DNA from: Caballeronia turbans
GTDB taxonomy: Bacteria > Pseudomonadota > Gammaproteobacteria > Burkholderiales > Burkholderiaceae
DNA: 64,000 nt
Reading direction: 5' to 3'
Assembly (NCBI GenBank): GCA_001544655.2
Contig: FCOD02000009.1
Coordinates: 150,554 to 214,553, forward strand
Under the pieces are notes generated by a model. The model was not told the DNA's origin. It saw only the letters and a list, made by a program, of their open reading frames with translations, and did not search any database. This document shows, piece by piece, positions 55,968 to 64,000 of this stretch; within the stretch, counting starts at the first letter, position 1; every line of letters begins with the position of its first letter. The position numbers and the translations under genes are program-made.

Positions 55968-58699
55968 TCAGCGCCCCGCACCCTTTGCCACCGAGGGCAA
56001 TCCCGGCGGCGGTCCGCTGTCGGCGAGGTTGAACATCGGCATCGCGCTCGGGCAATGAAAGCGCGTGAGCACATCGCTCGTGAGCGGATTGGCCACGCTG
56101 CCCGGAGCGGTCACATCCAGCGCCGCCTTGCGGCCATCGAAGTCGAACACCACCCGCGTGCGCCCCAGCGTCGCGGTCTGTACGACTTGCCCGCGACGCA
56201 ACAGGCGCATCAATGCCCACGGTCCATCGGCACTGATGGTGGACGTCTCCGCGCGAATACGCGGGCTCGCTGTCACTTCGACGTGCACACCGCCGCGCGG
56301 CCCCGGCCACGTGAATTTGAGTGGCGTGACAGGTCCATGCTGGTACAGGGTGCTTTGCCCATCGATATCGATGCCCAGGTTCAATATCGTGGGATCGAGC
56401 TCGGGGACGCGCAACTCGGCTTTCCACGCCACCTGCTTGCCCTGGTCGCCGAAGAAGACCGCGCGAATCGCCGCCGCCTGTTGAAATGGTTCGAGATCCG
56501 GACCTTGCACGGGCTCCGTCGATCCGGGCAGGGTTTTGTATCGCCACGGCTGTGACGACGTATCCACGAAAGAAGCGAGGTTCTTCGTAAAGAAATCGTC
56601 GATCAGACCGCCTTGGGCGAACAGGCGCGTGAAGTCCTCGACGCTGATATCACGGCCGCTCTCCGGTACAAACGGAAACGTGCCTTCGACCGCAACGCGG
56701 CATGTATCGCCGACGACCGCCTGTGTCTGACGCGATAGCAGTTGGCCGAGGCCGCGATTAACTTCGACGGAACCCTGCGTCGCGAGTCCCAACAAGACCT
56801 CGCGGAAAGGCGCGGGCATCGTCGCGGCCGTCATCTTGAGTTTGGCCGATGCATCGCTCGGCGGCGGCAAACCGTTATTGGCCAGTGCGTTGTCGGCAAT
56901 CGTGAGCGCGGTGTAACTATCGTTGAGCAGCGTCGTTACGCTGTCGAGTCCGGTTTTGCCGGCAGGCGCGGCGGCTTGCGCGTCGGTCTGGATTTGCGCG
57001 CTGCCCGTCACCATCTCGCGCAGCGGCGCGAAGCGACTGTCGACAAGTTCGCGTTCGACCCGCTCTTGCGCGCGAAAGCCGAACAGCTTCGTTTTTTCGT
57101 CGAGCTTGCTGCTCGTCTTGTCGATGAGCGTGCTGTCCGGCCCCGTGATCTTTTGCGTAAGCGTGGTTTCGCGTGTGACGGCACGCGCGAGACGCGCGAG
57201 GGGCGAATCGGGTGCCGAGAACTGACGCAGGATCTGAAGGTTGAACGCGAGGCTCGATCCCGTGACGGGTCGGATATCCGCAAGGAAGCTTTCCCAACGC
57301 TGCGCGTATTCGGTGAGGTAGAGCCGGCGGATGGCATCGGTCAGGCCGTCATCCGCACCTGCGGCAGTACGGGCGCTCTCAAGCGTTTTTTTTGAGCCGA
57401 AGTGTAGTCTGTCAGATAAGATCGGCCCATGACCCACGCATCGTCGTCGCGTGCGACTTGCACGAACTCGGGCAGACGCTTGTCGAAGAGATTGCGATAT
57501 CCGTCGAACGTGAAGAGCCCCGGCACACCGCGCGAGAGTGGATCGCCGCTTGCCCGCGTGAACACCGTTCCGGCCTGCGGGCCGACCGCGCGCAACAGCG
57601 TGAAGTCATCAGGAGCGTCTTGCTGCATGGCGGCCTTCGCCCGGTCGTAAAGCCGCTGCGTACCGTTGCTGGAATCGAGGAAGGCGCGAGCGCGTTCGAT
57701 CAGCGCGTCGTTTCGAATGAGCGGTGACTGAACGATCTGGTCGCCCGAAAAGAGCTGTTGCGCATGCTCCAGCATCGAGGCGCGCGCGCCGAAGATCGTC
57801 GCGCTGTCGGTTCGCGACCAGTCATCCAAAACCCAGACCTTGAGCTCGTCAGGGTCGTACTTCGTGCGGTCGTGCAGCATCAGATAGACGCGAAGCGCGG
57901 AGTAGGCCGTCTTCGTGTCCTTGTCAGCGATGGCCTTGTCGATGACCGTCTCAATCCGGCGCACGATCTGCGGAAGCAGGAGATTGCCTTCCAGCGCGCG
58001 ATAGGTTTGCGCGCTCGCAGTGACGATGCCCGGTGCGGCATAGAGGCCATAGCGGAAAGCCGCATCGGGGTCGACGAGATCCAGTCCGCTCCAGCCTGGC
58101 AGGTTGCGTGCATCGGTGAGTGTATCGGGTATCGCCTCGGGCTTCGGATCGCGATAAAGACGCGCGACATTCGCGGAAAGCGTCTCGGTCTTCTTCGCGA
58201 TGACCTGCAGGTAGTCGCTGTTGTTGCCGAAGCTCGTACGCAATGCAAGAGCAAGCCATACGAACGCAATGATCGCGATGGCATGTCCGAACAGACGCAA
58301 CACGCGCGCGCGATATTCCCAGCGCAGGTTGGGATGCACGAGATGCGCTTCCGGCAGAATGACGCGAGAAAACAGCTCGCGCAGGAAATAGCTATGCGCG
58401 CTCGACGGAGGAGCCGGCTGATTCACCAGCGACGCTTTGAGCGGCGCGGCGAGCCGCTGCATGATGGTGAGCGGTTCGCCCTGTAGCGGAACGCCTTCTT
58501 GCATGGCGCTCGTGAAATACACGCCCCGCAGCATCGACTGATGTTGCGTGTCGTCATAGCGCGAATCGAGGAATGTTTGCGCGAGCAAGTCGGACAGCGG
58601 CGCGGTCAGTGCGGCGAACGCTTCGGGCAGCGCGGCGAGTTGACGTCGGCGCTTGACGTCATATTCGTCTTCGAGACGTGTGTTGACGCCCGCTGCGAT
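55968..58699 (-). pseudogene. tssM: type VI secretion protein TssM (IcmF), 5'-truncated and frameshifted
   Basis: Two minus-strand frames cover about the last 910 residues of TssM. The upstream part runs from GVNTRLEDEYDVKRRQLAAL (58690 downward) through SAHSYFLRELFSRVILPEAH, one membrane helix and the ImcF-related domain to WVMGRSYLTDYTSAQKK. The next frame continues LESARTAAGADDGLTDAIRR to the C-terminus at 55968. The frames join at a run of eight A (T at 57386-57393); nine A would restore one frame. A TAG lies in frame at 58700-58702 and nothing of the N-terminal GTPase part (some 350 residues with Walker A) is found upstream, so the gene is cut at a sharp junction. No other T6SS gene is in the window. 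Confidence 0.82.
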
Positions 58700-58898
58700 C
58701 TAGCCGAACTAACAGTTATCGTAACGAAATCGGTGAGTATCGAAGCGACGCACGCGGCAGCCACCATGCGACCGAAGGGACGAATGCACGCGTTGACTGG
58801 CGGACAGGCGCGGTTTTCTCACTAAAGAAGCATGCCAAGGCACTGATGCCTATCCGTGGCAGCAAATAATGCAGCGCAAGCCTCCTATCGTCGACGTG

Positions 58899-58916
58899 GG
58901 TTTCCACGTGGAAACC
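58899..58916. repeat. parS-like palindrome 1
   Basis: GGTTTCCACGTGGAAACC is a perfect 18-base palindrome, close to the general parS pattern GTTTCACGTGAAAC but with an extra C/G pair. It lies downstream of the ParB-like gene. Confidence 0.7.
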
Positions 58917-59116
58917 GAGCCGGTCGCTAAGCCGTTACCGCCGCGTCCGCGCGTTATTCACCAGCAAGCGATGTCTTCAATTCCTGCCGGACCAGCCAAT
59001 TCGTTAATCTGTTGCCGACGGTCGGATGGTCCGAACTGTGCGGCTATGCGTACCGCCCCGACCGTTGGCATAGCGATCTCAATCATCAGCGCAAGATCGC
59101 GCGTTTCTGAAGACGA

Positions 59117-59130
59117 TTTCCGCGTGGAAA
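59117..59130. repeat. parS-like palindrome 2
   Basis: TTTCCGCGTGGAAA differs from palindrome 1's core by a single base (A to G). It lies just beyond the end of the ParB-like gene. A third half-site TTTCCAC follows at about 59151, inside the stop region of that gene. Confidence 0.62.
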
Positions 59131-59138
59131 CCGCCGGC

Positions 59139-59996
59139 TTATCGTGGGATTTCCACTGAGTTCGCCAGTGCCGAGATCGCTAGTGCCCGCAGTTGGTCGG
59201 CGTCTATGAGATTGCGCCGGGTCGCACGCGCCTTGAAGCTAAAGGAAAAAGTAACAGCGTCCCCGACGACGTGCACCTTTACCATGCAGTCGGCGTCGCC
59301 TGGGCCACCGGCAAGATAGTTCAAGATTGCAGCCGCCGACCGGCGACCGGGCTGCTCTGACAGGAGCTTGGCATTGTGAGCAACCTTGGAAACGCCTAGC
59401 GTCCTAACAAGTGCCAGTAGCGTCTCTGCGTTGCCGTGAGAAAATCGCTTCTCGTCAAACAACTCTGTAATCACTGTCGGAAGCTTGGAGAGGGCCGTTG
59501 CAACAGATAACCGTACCTTTCCCCAGCCTTGCCGATTCGCCGCTTCGCTCTTCGTTAGCCATTTGTTGGCCGCGACACCCTCGACGAACTGTCTTGCCCG
59601 AACAAAAGGAAGATCGACTTGTGGCGTGCGTCCACGCTCCGGCGCGGGCGGCGGCTTGTCGTCTAGCAGGTGAATAATCTCGGCCCATGACTTTCCCTCC
59701 TTCGGAATCGCGCGCGCTCGTTGTTCCAGCGTCTCACGCCCGATAGCTCGTTCGATCCGGATAAGCTCTCGCGCCGTCCTCCCGATCAAACCGGTTTCAG
59801 TGAAGAGGAGAAGTACGTCGGCAGGCATCGCCGAGACGCGCAACGCTCTATTGACGTGTTCACGTTGAACCCCGAACCTTGCCAAGGACTCTGCAGCCTC
59901 CGTTTGGTTTTGCCATAGCCGGCCCAGGCCGTCTTTGTACACCGTAGCGAGGGCCAGCGGATTCCGGCTCAACGGCTTCCCGATATAGGCTTCCAT
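59139..59996 (-). CDS. ParB-like partition protein with two helix-turn-helix modules, no ParB N-domain
   Basis: A 285-residue protein. Residues 30-95 (NQTEAAESLARFGVQREHVN, RALRVSAMPADVLLLF) match the helix-turn-helix and following helices of ParB/KorB/Spo0J proteins. Residues 147-215 (LTKSEAANRQGWGKVRLSVA, TALSKLPTVITELF, then NAETLLALVRTLG) have the same layout, so there seem to be two such modules in tandem. The CTP-binding ParB/Srx N-domain (with GExR) is absent. A good GGAGGA site precedes ATG 59996. Palindromes at 58899, 59117 and 60056 flank it; a broken parA lies divergently. It is likely a plasmid centromere-binding protein, though a repressor role is possible. Confidence 0.68.
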   Translation of the reverse strand: MEAYIGKPLSRNPLALATVYKDGLGRLWQNQTEAAESLARFGVQREHVNRALRVSAMPADVLLLFTETGLIGRTARELIRIERAIGRETLEQRARAIPKEGKSWAEIIHLLDDKPPPAPERGRTPQVDLPFVRARQFVEGVAANKWLTKSEAANRQGWGKVRLSVATALSKLPTVITELFDEKRFSHGNAETLLALVRTLGVSKVAHNAKLLSEQPGRRSAAAILNYLAGGPGDADCMVKVHVVGDAVTFSFSFKARATRRNLIDADQLRALAISALANSVEIPR

Positions 59997-60055
59997 CTAT
60001 CCTCCGTTTCGACTGTTTGTCGGCACGCTGCGGGAGTTCTTTAGCATGGATGTAG

Positions 60056-60069
60056 TTTCCAAGTGGAAA
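60056..60069. repeat. parS-like palindrome 3
   Basis: TTTCCAAGTGGAAA differs from the core of palindrome 1 by one base (C to A). It lies between the ParB-like gene and the divergent parA remnant, 60 bases upstream of the parB ATG. Confidence 0.62.
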
Positions 60070-60135
60070 TCGCACGTCAAGGCCCGCAGGGGTTCTTGAT
60101 GCGGATGTTCGATACATATAAGACGAGGGTGCGCC

Positions 60136-60480
60136 ATGGGCCTAGTGCTAGCAGTAGCGAATCAAAAGGGTGGGAGCGGTAAGACGACCATTCCCCTTAA
60201 TCTCGCGGGCGCATATTGCGATGACGATCCGGGCCTACGGGTCCTTGTGATGGACGCCGATTACAAGCGCCGGCGCGGAGCCGTACCCCTTCACGGTTGT
60301 CGACCTCGCAGCCGCCGAATTGAATCTAGGACGGGAAATAAACAGTCGACGACGATCAGATCGTAGTTTTCCGCCATCCTTATCGCAGCATCCGACTTCG
60401 TCCTCGTCCCTATGGATGCGTCGGCCCTAGGCGCGTGAACCACGGTCGGAATGCTTCAGCTAGTTCGCCGCAAGTTAGTT
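60136..60480 (+). pseudogene. parA: ParA-family partition ATPase, decayed
   Basis: Frame one starts MGLVLAVANQKGGSGKTTIP with the deviant Walker A KGGSGKTT, then LRVLVMDAD. A second frame carries the continuation EPYPFTVVDLAAAELNLGRE (60278-60337), and the first frame again reads AILIAASDFVLVPMDASALG (60373-60432), followed by TTVGMLQLVRRK. Between them are two frame changes, a TAG at 60364 and a TGA at 60436 where related proteins have Trp. After about 60480 no ParA is recognisable. It is a dead gene on the other strand from the ParB-like gene. Confidence 0.8.
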
Positions 60481-61054
60481 TATCTACAAGTCCACAGTTG
60501 ATCGTTGGCTCACCAAGCTCTTCTTGGCCCGAAACCTCCTCTCCGAGTTGCAGGCAGGACGTTCTAGATCTGCGGGTGAGCGCTTGAGGAGTTGGTCTCG
60601 AACCCCTTCATCCCCGCGAGTTTCACAACTCCCCCGACATCGCCGAGCTCACGGTTTTGTTGCGTCGCGAAGGTCAACACGTCTCCATCATCAAAAAGCT
60701 CGACAGCACCTCACCGTCGAGAGCTGCTAAGAAGACGCATTTCAGTGGGTACGTGCCTTTCCAGGCCCCGACGGACGTGAGATAGGAGCATTGAAGTACT
60801 CTCGGGACGGGCGAACTGAACTCAAATTAAGCGGTCTCTCGGAGCAACAGCAAGACAGCAAGCGCTCATCGTTGGGAAGCTCCAAACGGTCATCAGCGAG
60901 TTCGTTGCCAATGAGTTTTCGACCGAGCCCGAGAGGCAGGATTAGTTCGCCGCCGTAAGCGAAACAAGGCTCGACGAGTTGGCAGCGGTTCCCGCGACCG
61001 CGAAGAGTTGGGTGACGAGACCGTGTGAGCACAAAAGCAATCTATCGAAGGCAT

Positions 61055-61086
61055 CAAAGGTGTTGTTTAATAAAACAACACCTTTG
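61055..61086. repeat. 14-bp perfect hairpin
   Basis: CAAAGGTGTTGTTT and AAACAACACCTTTG are perfect inverted arms of 14 bases around an AATA loop. The stem is much longer than most terminators. On either strand the arms end in T or A runs, so it could stop transcription from both sides. It is the strongest hairpin in the window. Confidence 0.75.
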
Positions 61087-61248
61087 GACGATAGCGAGTT
61101 CTCTGCTTCCTGGGAGCGCTGCCCTTCCCCTCATCAGGGTGCCAGGCCAACAGCAATTGATCGGCGGGCCATATCACTGATAATTCACCTTGTCGGGCCT
61201 GACCTATCCTAACCATCTGTTTTACAAGCGAAAAACACGGAAAAACAG

Positions 61249-61283
61249 GTGTGACAATCCGGATCTTTCTGCAGTTGTCACAC
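61249..61283. promoter_or_regulatory. 9-bp inverted repeat, operator-like
   Basis: GTGTGACAA and TTGTCACAC are perfect arms with 17 bases between them, a spacing of about 2.5 helical turns centre to centre. The site is 236 bases upstream of virB8. It resembles an operator for a dimeric repressor of transfer genes; the regulator is unknown. Confidence 0.5.
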
Positions 61284-61518
61284 TCGACGCCTCAGTCGCC
61301 GCTAAAAAACGTCATATTCGGAAAACGTTGTGCACCCGAAAGAAGGCAAAAAACAGCGTCTTTGTGGCAAACGGGCTTCATCATGATAATTCCGCTGCAT
61401 GCCCGGCCTACCAGCCGTCGTCGGTGGTAACCGTGCAATGACGCACAAAACTACCCGCCTTTCCGCTAAAAAAAGGACGCTCGCGCTGTTTCAATGGTGA
61501 CCACTCCAAAGGGTTGCC

Positions 61519-62223
61519 ATGCGTCTTTTCAAGAACAAGCGTCGGGCCGCGCTGTCCTCGGCCCCCGGCTCATATGCCGAGGAAGATCCGAGCAAGGTGA
61601 TTTTCGAGACGAGCACAAGGCTCACGCTCGAAGCTAACCGCTGGATGCTCATCTCGTTCGGCCTCGCATTCATCGCGGCCGGCGCTGTCTGGACGCGCCA
61701 ACCGCCGCCTTCGGTCACGCGCGTCGTAGGCGTCTCTGCCGACACCGGCGGTCATCCGATCGTGACAGAGCTCGTCGCCTACAAGCCCGACTCGCAAGCT
61801 GTGCGGACGACCGTCAAAGATATGGCGGTTCGTTGGTTCACGATCGAGCCGGTGCTGACGGACCGGCTCGAGACTTCGCGCATGACGGCTAACATCAACG
61901 CGGTGAAGGCTCAGATGATCGGCGCGGCAGCCGGTCAGTTCCGTGACTGGTTGAAGGCCGACACTCCCTTTCAGCAGATAACAGCCAACCCGAAGCTGAT
62001 CCGCGAAGTCGACGTGCGCAATATCGCGTTGCTCGAAGACTCGACGGTTCTCGTTGAGTTCACGACGACCACCTCGCAGGCTGGCGCGACCGGCAAGCCG
62101 GACGTGAAGTCATATGCCCTCACGTTGCGCTATCAAATCGTCGCGCCTACTGCTGAGCAGGCGTTGACGACGAACCCCTTCGGCATCTTCATTCCGTTCT
62201 TCCGCCTCGAGCGGACCGCATAA
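61519..62223 (+). CDS. virB8: VirB8-like type IV secretion protein
   Basis: A 234-residue protein: a cytoplasmic start, a single membrane helix (WMLISFGLAFIAAGAVW, about residues 42-58) and a periplasmic domain with the VirB8/TraJ fold (MAVRWFTIEPVLTDRLETSR, DSTVLVEFTTTTSQAGATG, SYALTLRYQIVAPTAEQAL). Full length for the family. In conjugation machines VirB8 is an inner-membrane scaffold that contacts VirB9 and VirB10. virB9 follows by 2 bases; no other T4SS gene is in the window. Confidence 0.8.
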   Translation: MRLFKNKRRAALSSAPGSYAEEDPSKVIFETSTRLTLEANRWMLISFGLAFIAAGAVWTRQPPPSVTRVVGVSADTGGHPIVTELVAYKPDSQAVRTTVKDMAVRWFTIEPVLTDRLETSRMTANINAVKAQMIGAAAGQFRDWLKADTPFQQITANPKLIREVDVRNIALLEDSTVLVEFTTTTSQAGATGKPDVKSYALTLRYQIVAPTAEQALTTNPFGIFIPFFRLERTA

Positions 62224-62225
62224 GC

Positions 62226-62738
62226 ATGACCGCAACCATTCTCAACAAACGGCCGGTCATCGGCATGTGCGTTCTCGCTGCATGTGCAGCGTTCCTTGCT
62301 CAACCGGCTGCGGCCAAGAAAGCCGCCAGCGATTCGTCGTTTAATGCCGCGATGGTCGCAGGCGACCCGATGAGCCCGATCAATCCGTTCAACGGCGGCG
62401 CTGATCCATTGACGATGCCCGGCGACGCTCGCATCGGCGTGTTTCCGTACAGCCGCGACCAGATCTACCGCGTGCTGACCGCACCGCTGAAGCTCACGAC
62501 AATCGAGCTGGAGAAGGGGGAGAAGTTGATCGCTGACCCGGCGATGGGCGACAGCGTCCAGTGGGAGATCGACGACGACAAGATGAACCATGTGTTCATC
62601 AAGCCGCACAAGGCGGACCTCGTCAACACGCTGCACCTGACGACGAATCTTCGCGAATACGACTTCACGCTCATCGCCTCACCGGCGGGCGGCATGTTCT
62701 ATCAGACGGTGCGCTTCCAATATCTTCGCGGACTTTGA
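62226..62738 (+). pseudogene. virB9: VirB9-like outer-membrane core protein, C-terminally truncated
   Basis: 170 codons: a signal peptide (ALA-rich, cut near AAAKKA), then VirB9 blocks RIGVFPYSRDQIYRVLTAPL, LTTIELEKGEKLIADPAMGD and LREYDFTLIASPAGGMFYQT. VirB9/CagX proteins are about 270-300 residues and have a C-terminal beta-sandwich; here the frame ends after FQYLRGL at 62738, at the join with the toprim fragment. The missing part was removed by a recombination event. Not functional as a core component. Confidence 0.8.
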
Positions 62739-62952
62739 TGCGGTCGACCCGCGTACCGGGAAGTCGCCGGGCGTCGATGCTGCATTGAAGCTGGCGAAGC
62801 GGCTGCGAGTTGAAGGCTACACGGCTATGGTTCACCGTCCTAAGAAGCGGGAAACCGACTTCGCTGACGAGTGGTCGGCATCTCAACTAGCGCATCGCCC
62901 TGCCGTTGGAATGGTGGTGCGCCGCGACGAACGAGAAGCACTGCACGTTTGA
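62722..62952 (+). pseudogene. toprim/primase-like fragment, 5'-truncated
   Basis: A frame overlapping the end of virB9 reads IFADFDAVDPRTGKSPGVDA, then ALKLAKRLRVEGYTAMVHRP and KKRETDFADEWSAS. This has the layout of a toprim domain after its acidic strand (DFD pair, then RxxGxDAAL..LA..L). It has no start of its own and begins exactly where virB9 sequence stops. The two are therefore pieces of different plasmid genes joined by deletion or transposition. It ends with TGA at 62950-62952. Confidence 0.6.
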
Positions 62953-63062
62953 TTTGTTTGATTCCGCGGCCGTTTGGCTGCTAACAGTAACTTTTTGCCC
63001 GGTGGGGATTCGTCCCCGCTGGGGCCGCAATCCGCCCGAGCTTTTCCAATGGAGAAGAGGAA

Positions 63063-63287
63063 ATGAGCTTCAGCATGATTGTTGGCCGGTATGAGATCGT
63101 GGCAACTTCCGGCGTCGAAAACGGCTCGGTCAGAGTAGGGAAGTCGGAGGCGGAAGCCTATGACGTGATCGACAGGAAGCGTGGCGGTCATGCCCGCTTG
63201 GAGAAACAAGGCGTCACGCTGGACACTGCTTGGTTTTACTGCATTCGTCGACAGGCGAACGCACAAGGGGTGACCCTGCTGCATTGA
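63063..63287 (+). CDS. small hypothetical protein
   Basis: A 74-residue protein (MSFSMIVGRYEIVATSGVEN...) with an AGAGGAA ribosome site just before the ATG. It is rich in charged residues and Gly, and ends IRRQANAQGVTLLH. It lies between the toprim fragment and the IS end. It looks coding but no family is recognised; similar short genes occur on plasmids. Confidence 0.5.
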   Translation: MSFSMIVGRYEIVATSGVENGSVRVGKSEAEAYDVIDRKRGGHARLEKQGVTLDTAWFYCIRRQANAQGVTLLH

Positions 63288-63351
63288 TATCCATCGCTAT
63301 AAAAAAAAACCCGGCCAATGAACTGACCCCGCAAAGTTGGACAGGTTTGGG

Positions 63352-64000
63352 CTAAGGCCGTGAGGGCTGAGTTCTGTACATTACAGGACTCAGCCCTTTT
63401 AGCTTTAGCTTGATGCGGTGATGATTGTAGTAGTGAATGTAGTGTCTGATTCCGGCCTGAAGGGCTTCGATGCTCTCGAAGCGATTCGGGTAGAAGAACT
63501 CCGACTTCAAGGTACCGAAGAAGCTTTCCATGGTGGCGTTGTCGTGGCAGTTGCCCTTGCGTGACATGCTTTGCGTCAGGGCTCGTTGCGAGACCAACGC
63601 CTGATAAGCGTCCATCTGGTAGTGCCAGCCTTGATCTGAGTGAACCACGGGGCGATCGTCAACGCCCAGCCTCCTGAACGCCTTTTTGATCATGCGTGCG
63701 ACCATCGCGAAGGCCGGACGAGTGGCCGTTTCGTAAGCGACAATCTCACCGTTATACAAATCTAGCACCGGCGACAAATAGAGCTTTCGCTCGCCCACCC
63801 GGAATTCGGTGATATCGGTGACCCACTTCTGATTTGGCGCGTCGGCATCGAACTGTCTTTGCAGTACGTTCGGCGCAATACGTCCCACCGTCCCCCGGAA
63901 TGCCCGAAACTTCTTCGGTCGCACCAGCGACTTCAGTTTCATAAGCTGCATCAACCGCTGGACAGTTTTGTGATTCACGCGCGTGCCCAGATGCCGGATC
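63352..64000 (-). CDS. IS3-family transposase, catalytic part (OrfB), cut by window edge
   Basis: The frame is open from the window edge ([17 protein letters not shown]) to the stop at 63352-63354, about 215 codons visible. It has the DDE residues Asp in WVTDITEF, Asp in [11 protein letters not shown] and Glu in [14 protein letters not shown], and the closing [15 protein letters not shown] typical of IS150-like OrfB. The N-terminal part of OrfB, and OrfA with its frameshift site, lie outside. The visible part shows no lesion. Confidence 0.9.
   Translation of the reverse strand, partial: IRHLGTRVNHKTVQRLMQLMKLKSLVRPKKFRAFRGTVGRIAPNVLQRQFDADAPNQKWVTDITEFRVGERKLYLSPVLDLYNGEIVAYETATRPAFAMVARMIKKAFRRLGVDDRPVVHSDQGWHYQMDAYQALVSQRALTQSMSRKGNCHDNATMESFFGTLKSEFFYPNRFESIEALQAGIRHYIHYYNHHRIKLKLKGLSPVMYRTQPSRP
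63364..63396. repeat. hairpin at the transposase 3' end
   Basis: GGGCTGAGT and ACTCAGCCC are 9-base arms; inside, after one mismatch, CTGTA and TACAG pair around a CAT loop. The structure covers the last codons of the transposase and its stop region and is followed by TTTT on the plus strand. It may stop transcription entering the element from outside. Confidence 0.65.

Larger units (their letters stand above)
58703..59138. other. non-coding stretch with two parS-like sites
   Basis: 435 bases between the tssM junction and the ParB gene end. It is more AT-rich at 58703-58740. It contains the palindromes at 58899-58916 and 59117-59130 and no supported gene. A 96-codon frame at 58869-59159 runs across the palindromes and is not accepted. 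Confidence 0.45.
60481..61518. other. about 1 kb without an intact gene; decayed plasmid-like DNA
   Basis: Short protein-like stretches appear in several frames, for example ELTVLLRREGQHVSIIKKLD (about 60650-60710) and QQALIVGKLQTVISEFVANE (about 60857-60920), each ending at stops, so coding sequence seems to have decayed here. GC content falls sharply from about 61180. It contains two notable inverted repeats (61055-61086 and 61249-61283) and runs of A such as AAAAAA at 61305. No RNA gene or origin can be asserted. Confidence 0.5.
63319..64000. mobile_element. IS3-family element, one end in the window
   Basis: The element end starts near 63319 with TGAACTGACCCC followed by GCAAAGTTGGACAGG, the terminal sequence style of the IS3/IS150 group. 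A transposase gene on the minus strand fills the rest and runs off the right edge, so the other terminal repeat and the target duplication are not visible. Just outside the end is A-rich DNA (63301-63309). Confidence 0.8.

Noticed and set aside
58869-59159. Plus-strand frame across the parS-like sites
   Set aside because: It reads through palindromes and overlaps the end of the ParB-like gene; codon pattern is not protein-like.
61190-61441. 83-residue Lys-rich frame upstream of virB8
   Set aside because: It lies in AT-rich DNA with inverted repeats; starts with GTG lacking a ribosome site.

Overview
The window is GC-rich (AT-rich only in a few intergenic and plasmid-like stretches). Its gene content and codon use fit a beta-proteobacterium of Burkholderia sensu lato, for example Caballeronia or Paraburkholderia. 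That placement is inferred from gene families and gene order, not from a marker gene.

Layout. (1) 1-5945: a betaine/osmoprotectant-type ABC uptake operon on the minus strand (permease, ATPase with CBS domain, permease, binding protein), followed by the start of a carbon-nitrogen hydrolase cut by the window edge. A LysR regulator and an N-formylglutamate deformylase-like gene diverge from it. (2) 6.2-13.2 kb: a GntR remnant, argG with a clear terminator, an MFS exporter beside a broken CsoR/FrmR repressor, and a 1207-residue SAM - class III cyclase - AAA ATPase - helical-repeat signalling protein. (3) 13.2-21.5 kb: small envelope and stress-type genes (DUF4242, SYLF lipoprotein, YCII, glycine zipper, DUF883/YqjD-like, YihY) and a secreted beta-propeller. 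(4) 21.5-29.6 kb: a GST, an FAD monooxygenase divergent from a BTAD-alpha/beta hydrolase fusion, DoxX, a diguanylate cyclase, RidA and a Vgb-like propeller. (5) 30.0-38.3 kb: a complete malonate decarboxylase operon, mdcABCDE-madLM-mdcGH, with its LysR regulator mdcR; the cofactor-carrying serine of MdcC is at position 25. (6) 38.7-42.0 kb: an LLM-class oxidoreductase, two gene stubs, and a LysR/SDR pair. (7) 42.2-55.5 kb: a respiratory nitrate reductase locus, narK1K2GHJI-narXL, plus a nitronate monooxygenase. It carries one nonsense codon (narG) and three single-base frameshifts (narK1, and narH twice), so as read here it cannot make active nitrate reductase. (8) 55.9-58.7 kb: a 5'-truncated, frameshifted tssM (type VI secretion) that stops abruptly at a junction. 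(9) 58.7-64 kb: decayed plasmid-like DNA with a ParB-like gene carrying two helix-turn-helix modules, three parS-like palindromes, a broken parA, intact virB8, truncated virB9 fused in overlap to a toprim remnant, several inverted repeats, and an IS3-family element running off the right edge.

The left and centre are ordinary chromosome-like metabolism and respiration, punctuated by stubs of regulators and oxidoreductases (GntR, CsoR, AKR, SDR, LysR). The right end looks like an integrated or rearranged plasmid segment. The main open question is whether the single-base lesions in nar and tssM are real decay or homopolymer errors in the assembly: the deletions sit at runs or can be explained by contraction of a run, while the narG TGG-to-TGA change is not of that kind.
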